Part shown: in pieces, positions 55,590 through 61,458 of the stretch
How the letters are laid out: every line of letters starts with the position of its first letter
Position numbering within the stretch: position 1 is the first letter of the stretch
NCBI GenBank assembly: GCA_002390045.1
Contig: DGSB01000061.1
Coordinates: 1 to 64,000, forward strand
Source: Fibrobacter sp. UBA4373
Lineage (GTDB): Bacteria; Fibrobacterota; Fibrobacteria; Fibrobacterales; Fibrobacteraceae
Length of the DNA stretch: 64,000 bases
Direction of reading: 5' to 3'
Translations under genes and position numbers: made by a program
The notes under the pieces: generated by a model
The model's input: the letters and a program-made list of their open reading frames with translations, nothing else
Database searches by the model: none
What the model was told of the DNA's origin: nothing

Positions 55590-56936
55590 TTATTCGCACT
55601 TTACATAAGAAGTCGGATTCTTGGAGAATACGTTATCTGCAAGCCATTTTCCGCTCGCCGTCAACTCCATGTTCGTGCTTTCAAATGCCGACGCACCTTC
55701 CGGAACCGAGGATGCTGACCAGTTTGCCGAAGACAGCTGATGCAGATCCACCCATTCCTGCCATTCCGCATTGCGATCCGACACTTCGCCGTCACCATTC
55801 GCATTGATCGTTCCCCATTCCGAAACGATTACCGAAAGTCCTCCGGTCATCGCCTTTTCGGCACGAATGCCCTGGTTCGAAATTTTATGGGTTCCTGCGT
55901 AATAATGGAATGAATAGGAAATATTTTCGCCTTCCACCGGTTCCTTCACAAAAAGGTCCGGAGTCTGATCCCATGCAGGACTACCGACAATGACCATATT
56001 ATCCGAATATTTGCGGATCACCGGAATCACCGTTTCGGCATAAAGCTTGATCCAGTTCCAGCGAGCGTCTGTCGGTTCGTTGTAGATTTCAAAAATCACG
56101 TTGTCATATGCGCCCCACTTCTGAGCGACATATTCAAAGAAGAGCATCGAAGATTTCGGATCGAGATGCGCCGTATGGGAATGGTAATCAATGATCACAT
56201 AGATATCGTTCTTGATTGCCGAAACAATCACCGAATCCAAGAAAGCCCGATACTTTTCCGTATCCGTAAAGTAGTTGCCACGGCCCCAGTTCAAATCCAC
56301 ACCCATGGCGGCACGAATGAGTTCGATACGCATGGAATCGACCATCCAAGTGATCTTTTCGTCATTATAAAAATCCGTTCCTCTTTCGATAAGGCTCCAA
56401 TAAAGGCTCATGCCGCGTACCTGGACTTCATTTCCCGGAGTAGAATATGCCGGGCACGATCCATAAATGCGGCCCACACCTTCCGCGTTGACACCCGTCT
56501 TCATTTCACCGTACTGTCCAACAGGTCCCACACGACGCGGTGCAATCGTCGCTTCCGCGACCTGAACATCCAACTGGAGCAAGGAATCTTGCAAATCGTA
56601 AACCTGCTTAATCGAATCCTGTTTCAAGGAATCGCGAACAATGGAGTCTCGCACAATGGAATCCCGAATCGCGATTTGCCGAATTGAATCCTGCATAATG
56701 GAATCGCGGACAAGCGAATCCCGCACAATGGAATCCTGCCTTGCTATTTCCGCCAAAGAATCTTGGAGATGCACAAAGGCAATCGAATCTTGAATGGCGA
56801 TTTCACGAGCAATCGAGTCTTCGATAGCCTTTTGTTTTGCCAGTTCTTCTTCGAGCACCGGCGACGGCGAAAGTTCGTCGTCACAGGCAGCCAAAAAACA
56901 CAGGACCAAGGACCCGAGGAGAAAGCGGAATTTCAT
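55590..56936 (-). CDS. Surface lipoprotein glycoside hydrolase family 5 (endoglucanase-like)
   Basis: A 448-residue enzyme starting at ATG 56936 (MKFRFLL), five bases after GGAGG. Lipobox LAAC (Cys18), then a highly repetitive helical region (about 30-120) with 14 DSI/DSL tetrads spaced by 4, 7 or 8 residues, probably a coiled-coil stalk. The GH5 domain (about 140-445) has VQVRGMSLYWS, YVIIDYHSHTAH, acid/base E in IYNEPTD (about 286) and nucleophile E in VSEWGT (about 372). It should cleave beta-1,4-glucan at the cell surface. Its surface stalk anchoring is inferred. Confidence 0.9.
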   Translation of the reverse strand: MKFRFLLGSLVLCFLAACDDELSPSPVLEEELAKQKAIEDSIAREIAIQDSIAFVHLQDSLAEIARQDSIVRDSLVRDSIMQDSIRQIAIRDSIVRDSIVRDSLKQDSIKQVYDLQDSLLQLDVQVAEATIAPRRVGPVGQYGEMKTGVNAEGVGRIYGSCPAYSTPGNEVQVRGMSLYWSLIERGTDFYNDEKITWMVDSMRIELIRAAMGVDLNWGRGNYFTDTEKYRAFLDSVIVSAIKNDIYVIIDYHSHTAHLDPKSSMLFFEYVAQKWGAYDNVIFEIYNEPTDARWNWIKLYAETVIPVIRKYSDNMVIVGSPAWDQTPDLFVKEPVEGENISYSFHYYAGTHKISNQGIRAEKAMTGGLSVIVSEWGTINANGDGEVSDRNAEWQEWVDLHQLSSANWSASSVPEGASAFESTNMELTASGKWLADNVFSKNPTSYVKCE

Positions 56937-56957
56937 AAAGCCTCCGTTGTAGTTCTC

Positions 56958-57032
56958 CAAATATATCCCTTAAAGAATGAGTCCACCCGTATCGTTTGCA
57001 CGGTTCTGTTTACAGCAGAACACAACCGATAC
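56958..57032. promoter_or_regulatory. GH5 upstream region: TATATTTG box and nested inverted repeats
   Basis: TATATTTG (56958-56965, minus strand) lies 21 bases before the GH5 start. Upstream, GTATCG (56989-56994) pairs with CGATAC (57027-57032), and inside it GTTCTG (57003-57008) pairs with CAGAAC (57016-57021). The nested dyads could be an operator for cellulase control or a hairpin ending the previous transcript. They lack a T-run. Confidence 0.45.
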
Positions 57033-57051
57033 AGAATGCAGAATTTGACGT

Positions 57052-57927
57052 CTAATTTGAGCCAACCGCGGTCACCGTCGGGCAAGTCACTTCCAAGAAC
57101 GAACCGTTGTCGTTCGAAACCGTTACCGTCGGAGTCGCTGACTGGCCCGCAGCCGTAAACGTCAACGAAGCGTCTACCCAAGTCGGGTTCACATCGCTTG
57201 ACCAGGTATAAGACGAAATGCCAAGGAGGCTTTCACAACCTGAGATATTCCAGTTAGCAAGCGCATAGCCATTCGAAACATCTACCGTTTCCGCAGAAGC
57301 CGTGCATTTACAGCCTGTAATCGGAGCGACCGTTACTGTTAGCGGAGAACATGTGATTGTATCGCCGCCATCAATGGAAAGCCTTGCGATATAAGTTCCC
57401 GTTTCCGGATATTGGCCAGAAACATTGCGAAGTCCCTTTCCCGAACCCGTTCCTTGATAAGAGCCTTCAATAATCCATTTGAACTTAAGGGAGCTTGCCA
57501 CACTAGTATCTGCAGGACTCGTCTGGGTAAAGACCCACGTTGCCCACTGCGTCATCACAATGGAATCTTTTTGCGGAGCACAGGTTCCAAGGATTTCAAC
57601 CGATTCCGCACTGCTTGAAGATTTTGCCGAGGAGCTGGATGGTTTCGTTTTCCCCGCCACGCTGGACGAAGAATTGACTTTCACGCTCGACGAAGAATTC
57701 ACTTTTATGCTCGACGAAGAGCTCACAGCACTTGACGAGGAATTGCCGTTAGGGATCGTCGAAGACGACGAAACTATCTCGCTGGAGCTGGATGGAATCG
57801 TCGAAGACGATGATTCCATTACAACGGATTCGATTCCAGAAACAGCCCGCAAATCCGTATCTTCACACGCAACCATCCCAAAGACAAGCAAGCTTGCGGC
57901 CAGGGTAAAAATTTTCGATTTTTTCAT
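57052..57927 (-). CDS. Ser-linker lipoprotein, paralog of the 59945 gene
   Basis: A 291-residue lipoprotein starting at ATG 57927 (MKKSKI), five bases after GAGG and overlapping the previous stop. Lipobox MVAC, then about 80 residues rich in SSSS with VKVN/IKVN units, then two beta domains (from about 115): GTCAPQKDSIVMTQWATWVFTQTSPAD; ITGCKCTASAETVDVS; TPTVTVSNDNGSFLEVTCPTV. These are clearly homologous to the gene at 59945. Probable surface binding protein; no catalytic motif. It is co-transcribed with a putative outer-membrane protein. Confidence 0.8.
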   Translation of the reverse strand: MKKSKIFTLAASLLVFGMVACEDTDLRAVSGIESVVMESSSSTIPSSSSEIVSSSSTIPNGNSSSSAVSSSSSIKVNSSSSVKVNSSSSVAGKTKPSSSSAKSSSSAESVEILGTCAPQKDSIVMTQWATWVFTQTSPADTSVASSLKFKWIIEGSYQGTGSGKGLRNVSGQYPETGTYIARLSIDGGDTITCSPLTVTVAPITGCKCTASAETVDVSNGYALANWNISGCESLLGISSYTWSSDVNPTWVDASLTFTAAGQSATPTVTVSNDNGSFLEVTCPTVTAVGSN

Positions 57928-58604
57928 TACAGCCTCACCGCCCAAAGAACGAAACGAGCACCGACGTTCCACGCCCGAGCATCGAGTTTCCTTTCATTCA
58001 CAACGAAAGTCGTGGAATTTGTCAAATCGTAAGCACCGAAAAGCGCGGTTTCAAGAGACACCGCCCCCAGCGGGAATCGGTAACCGGCAGAAATTTCGAG
58101 CGGAACTTTCACATGAGATTCAAGTCCCCAATAAATACTCTGTTCCTGACTTTCACACAAAGTAATTTTATCCTGGAGGGCGACCATAACCGCCGAGCCG
58201 AGCTCTGCCCAGACGCCCTTTTCCTTGCTGGACTGGAACCGTACAGCCGCACCGCCGCCTAAGCGCCAAAAGCCTTCATTGATCGTCGCCTGCGATCCTT
58301 CGCTTACATACAGGGCGTCATATTCCCCCAGCATAGAAAGACGGAATGCAAAATGATGATACCCGATTAACCCCGAAAGTCCAAAAGCAACCTGCGGAGC
58401 CTGCAGCGGATCTTCATGAAGTTTGACATTTGTCATGCCAAACGCGCCATTTAAAACGACGCCCAAATCCACCCACAGATTTTCTGAGGAAGCTTCACTT
58501 GCATTAGGCGCAAGAACAAGGGTAGAAGTAGAATCTGACGGCTGCGCAAAAGCGCAAGATGCCACAGCAATTAAAAATCCAACGATTCGAAAAATACGTT
58601 TCAT
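57927..58604 (-). CDS. Putative outer-membrane protein
   Basis: A 225-residue protein with signal peptide (MKRIFRIVGFLIAVASCAFAQ) and beta-strand pattern ending in a hydrophobic strand (NVGARFVLWAVRL). It precedes the paralogous lipoprotein with a one-base overlap (TAATG). The 14-bp palindrome ATTTCCTAGGAAAT (58603-58616) covers the ribosome site AGGAA and start codon, which could hide them in a hairpin or bind a regulator. The function is unknown. Confidence 0.7.
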   Translation of the reverse strand: MKRIFRIVGFLIAVASCAFAQPSDSTSTLVLAPNASEASSENLWVDLGVVLNGAFGMTNVKLHEDPLQAPQVAFGLSGLIGYHHFAFRLSMLGEYDALYVSEGSQATINEGFWRLGGGAAVRFQSSKEKGVWAELGSAVMVALQDKITLCESQEQSIYWGLESHVKVPLEISAGYRFPLGAVSLETALFGAYDLTNSTTFVVNERKLDARAWNVGARFVLWAVRL

Positions 58605-58675
58605 TTCCTAGGAAATATATACCACACCTCTCTGCAAAAAAAGCAAAAAGATTTTAATGATGTTTCCCGTTTAAA

Positions 58676-58703
58676 ACAAAAAGACCTCTCCGAAGAGAGG
58701 TCT
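58676..58703 (-). terminator. UUCG-hairpin terminator after the Rpn gene
   Basis: On the minus strand AGACCTCTC and GAGAGGTCT pair around TTCG and a T-run (TTTTTGTTTT) follows. It has the same stem, loop and leading ACAAAAA as the terminator at 59891-59917 on the other side of the Rpn gene. Confidence 0.9.
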
Positions 58704-58731
58704 ATAACACGTTTACTGCAAATGGATTGCA

Positions 58732-59682
58732 TTACAAGGCTAAGATTTCATTTTCAGATAGGCCGCTTTGTTTGGAAATAAGCGAAATGCTGACTCCCGC
58801 ATCCCGAAGTCCCTTTGCCATCTCCCTCCGTGCTTCAGCACGTCCTTCTGCACGGCCTTCTGCACGGCCTTCGGAAAGGCCCTCTTCGCGGGCACGAGCC
58901 TTCTCCACATAAAGTTCGTAATTGTGATCGCCCATCTTCATCGCCTCGCTTACTAAGAACTCATTTGTAAATGTACTCAATTTTGCACGCTCCTGCAAGA
59001 GACGGAACATTGGGTCGATGACAGCGTTCCCAGCAGTCTCATCATTAAGACTTTCAAAAAAGCGAAGCCACAGCGCAAGGCGACTGTTGTCCTTGGTAAA
59101 ATTCCCTTTTAGGAACTTGGGAATTTCTACAAGCGTGATGGTCTGCTTTTCGTAAAACACCTCGTTTTCCTGATTTTTGAGACGGATGCTGTGGCGATAA
59201 TTCCCGGAACGGGGAAAGCCATTGAACATTTGCAGACTGATTAAATTTAAGTTGCGGAGGCAGTAGTCCTCACCCTTGACGCGGCCCGCAACCACATGCT
59301 TTGCGGCATAAAGCACCAAACGGTCGGCATAGCTTTTGCCATTCACATGCTGAACTTCAAGGACAATTCGATCCTTATGTTGGTCATCCGCCACGATATC
59401 CGAAGTCGATGTTTTTGCAAAAGCTTCTGGGCTTACAGGATTTGCAAATGTGACGTGATCAATGCAATCGGCACCATCCAATTTGAGCACCGCATTCAGA
59501 AAATCAACGGTGACCGCTTCGTTGGCGGGATTTCCCAAAAGCACTTTGAAAATGTCGTCATTGTAGACATAAACATATTTATAGCGTTCAGTATACTTTG
59601 CAATACAGGCGCGCGTATCGCCACCAGCCTTGTGGATTTCGCAAATGTCCCGAAGCATTTTCGCATATTGTTCTTTTGTCAT
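58732..59682 (-). CDS. Rpn family recombination-promoting nuclease/putative transposase
   Basis: A 316-residue PD-(D/E)xK nuclease-type protein, start ATG 59682 (MTKEQY) with AGAGG seven bases upstream; longer in-frame ATGs lack a site. The N-terminal DDIFKVLLGNPANEAVTVDFLNAVLKLD and the catalytic STSDIVADDQ...IVLEVQH (D..ExQ) match the Rpn/PDDEXK_2 family. Further on, EIPKFLKGNFTKD and WLRFFESL are family segments. The tail GRAEGRAEGRAEARR is a repeat typical of these proteins. It promotes DNA rearrangement independent of RecA. It is surrounded by palindromes and matching terminators. Confidence 0.9.
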   Translation of the reverse strand: MTKEQYAKMLRDICEIHKAGGDTRACIAKYTERYKYVYVYNDDIFKVLLGNPANEAVTVDFLNAVLKLDGADCIDHVTFANPVSPEAFAKTSTSDIVADDQHKDRIVLEVQHVNGKSYADRLVLYAAKHVVAGRVKGEDYCLRNLNLISLQMFNGFPRSGNYRHSIRLKNQENEVFYEKQTITLVEIPKFLKGNFTKDNSRLALWLRFFESLNDETAGNAVIDPMFRLLQERAKLSTFTNEFLVSEAMKMGDHNYELYVEKARAREEGLSEGRAEGRAEGRAEARREMAKGLRDAGVSISLISKQSGLSENEILAL

Positions 59683-59782
59683 TTCCCTGCCTCTCATGCG
59701 TGAAGTTTTCGGTGTCCCTTTTAGCACTCTTTATTGCAAAATTCATGCCATAAACGAAATGCCGATTTTTGCGAAAAAAAAA

Positions 59783-59828
59783 GAAGAATTCTTCAGCAGC
59801 AAGACTGATTAATCACTCATTAATCAGT
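59783..59828. repeat. Palindromes upstream of the Rpn gene
   Basis: GAAGAATTCTTC (59783-59794) is a perfect 12-bp palindrome, and ACTGATTAAT/ATTAATCAGT (59804-59828) is a perfect 10-bp inverted repeat around CACTC. They lie 100-146 bases upstream of the Rpn start. They may be operator sites or the end of a mobile unit. Confidence 0.6.
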
Positions 59829-59890
59829 TTGAGCAATTCCTAACGTAGAGAAATCACAGCAAAAAATAGCCGGCGGTTTTGAATGCATAC

Positions 59891-59917
59891 AAAAAAGACC
59901 TCTCCGAAGAGAGGTCT
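59891..59917 (-). terminator. UUCG-hairpin terminator after the 59945 lipoprotein gene
   Basis: Same stem as at 58676-58703: AGACCTCTC and GAGAGGTCT around TTCG, followed by TTTTTTG on the minus strand. Confidence 0.9.
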
Positions 59918-59944
59918 GCTTTTTGAAAACGATATTTTTGACTC

Positions 59945-61150
59945 TTATTGAACGCCCCAGCATCCACCTAACGTGATGCTTCCTCCTTCCGGGACTTCCA
60001 AAGTCACAGGGAAGGTTACAGTAAGCTGACCATTACAAGTGCCCCACGGTCCATTAGCCCAAGTCACCGATGCTCCGAACCATGTATTACAATTATCGGC
60101 ACTACCACCATTGACCTGAATCATTTGCGGACCCGTTGCAGAGCTGCAATCTGTAAACGTATAGGAGCCGGCCTCGTATTCACCTTGTGTCCATACAAGC
60201 GTTTCCGACACATTCTGTGAATCCTTCACCTTCACAGTTGCGCAAGTCACGTCCAGCTTCGTTCCTTCGGCGTTCGAAACCGTCACCGTCGGAGTCTGTT
60301 CGCCCTTGGCAGAAACCGTCATCGAGCCTGTGTTATCCGAACCTGTCACACCTGTCGACCAAGCGTAGCCCGTAATTGCCGCATCCGAAGTGCAGCCCGT
60401 TACCTTCCAAGAAGCCGTTGCCGTTGCACCGGCGATATCCACTTCAGCAGCGTCGGCCGTGCATTCGCAACCCGTAATCGCAGCGCCGTTCACCTGGAGT
60501 TCCGAGCACTGAACCGTATTGCCGTCTACCACGAGAGTCGCCGTCATCGTTCCGCTTTCCGTAGCATAGGTGGCCGTCGTCGTCTTCAAACCAGTACCAT
60601 TCGCAGTTCCTTCTGTCGACTTCGGCATGGTCCATTCATACGCAGCCTGAGCACCCTTCGTGATGCCCGCCATACCGGCCGGAGTCACCTGGGTAAAGGT
60701 CCACGTGGTCGATTCACCCTTGTTGATCGTCGCCGGAACCGGTGCGCAAGTACCGTTCACCGTGCCATCATCCACAATTTCTACAGAAGAGCTCGACGCG
60801 ACCGATGCCGAAGAAGCAACCGATGCGCTCGAGAAATTGATTGCCGCGGAGCTCGAAGAAACAATCGTCGATGCCGAAGAAGTGACCGAAGCACTGCTCG
60901 GTTCCGTCACACCGGCACTCGAAGAGGATTCTTCAGGAACCGTATTGTTTGCCTTGGCAGAGCACTTCGCATCCGCCGCGCAAGCTGCCGTTGCTTCATC
61001 TACGCGACCGGCATAATAAGAACTATCATAAACAAATACGTTGCCCTTATCTTCCGAAGTCGCTCCGGAAACATCGCCACTGCCACAAGCGACAAAAGCG
61101 CCACCAGCAATTGCAGCGAGAGCAAGTCCATACATCAACTTTTTCTGCAT
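59945..61150 (-). CDS. Ser-linker lipoprotein with an extra C-terminal domain
   Basis: A 401-residue lipoprotein with lipobox FVAC (Cys22), GAGG eight bases before ATG 61150. After a Ser/Ala linker (about 75-125) it repeats the same domain set as the gene at 57052: GTCAPVPATINKGESTTWTFTQVTPAG; ITGCECTADAAEVDIAG; TPTVTVSNAEGTKLDVTCATV. The last 90 residues (from about 312) are additional: a Cys-containing, Trp-rich beta domain ending GGSITLGGCWGVQ, of carbohydrate-binding type in appearance. It is likely a surface glycan-binding protein. The family is otherwise unknown to me. Confidence 0.8.
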   Translation of the reverse strand: MQKKLMYGLALAAIAGGAFVACGSGDVSGATSEDKGNVFVYDSSYYAGRVDEATAACAADAKCSAKANNTVPEESSSSAGVTEPSSASVTSSASTIVSSSSAAINFSSASVASSASVASSSSVEIVDDGTVNGTCAPVPATINKGESTTWTFTQVTPAGMAGITKGAQAAYEWTMPKSTEGTANGTGLKTTTATYATESGTMTATLVVDGNTVQCSELQVNGAAITGCECTADAAEVDIAGATATASWKVTGCTSDAAITGYAWSTGVTGSDNTGSMTVSAKGEQTPTVTVSNAEGTKLDVTCATVKVKDSQNVSETLVWTQGEYEAGSYTFTDCSSATGPQMIQVNGGSADNCNTWFGASVTWANGPWGTCNGQLTVTFPVTLEVPEGGSITLGGCWGVQ

Positions 61151-61458
61151 AAGAAAGGCCTCTTTCTTGTAAAATTACAACAATCCAAAGAGGAATTTAA
61201 ATTTTTTTGATTCAAACGCAACATATTTATGTGGTACAAAAGTTCCTCTTTTTGTCTTTGCGTGACTTTCGGCACGACTTTTGTGCCTCAATCCAACTTC
61301 AAAACTCATTTTTAAAGAAATGTTTACAAAAAACTTGTTTGCTCGTTGTCTAGAAACAACGAATTAATTGCGGAAATCTGCATTGTCGATTTCAGGCAAT
61401 AGTTTTAAAAAGGGAACTTTGTCTCAATTCCGGGTCAAAGTTATCGGGTTGGATTAAT
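61151..61458. other. 308-bp divergent regulatory region
   Basis: No gene fits here. It contains AAAGAGGAA (61187-61195) and its complement TTCCTCTTT (61243-61251), and a hairpin TCGTTGT (61343-61349) with ACAACGA (61356-61362). The rest is AT-rich and could hold promoters for the lipoprotein (minus) and the pectate-lyase-like gene (plus). No clear T-run terminator is present. Confidence 0.5.

Noticed and set aside
58603..58616. 14-bp palindrome at the start of an outer-membrane protein gene as an operator
   Set aside because: It contains the ribosome site AGGAA and the start codon, so its symmetry may be incidental; it is noted under that gene only.
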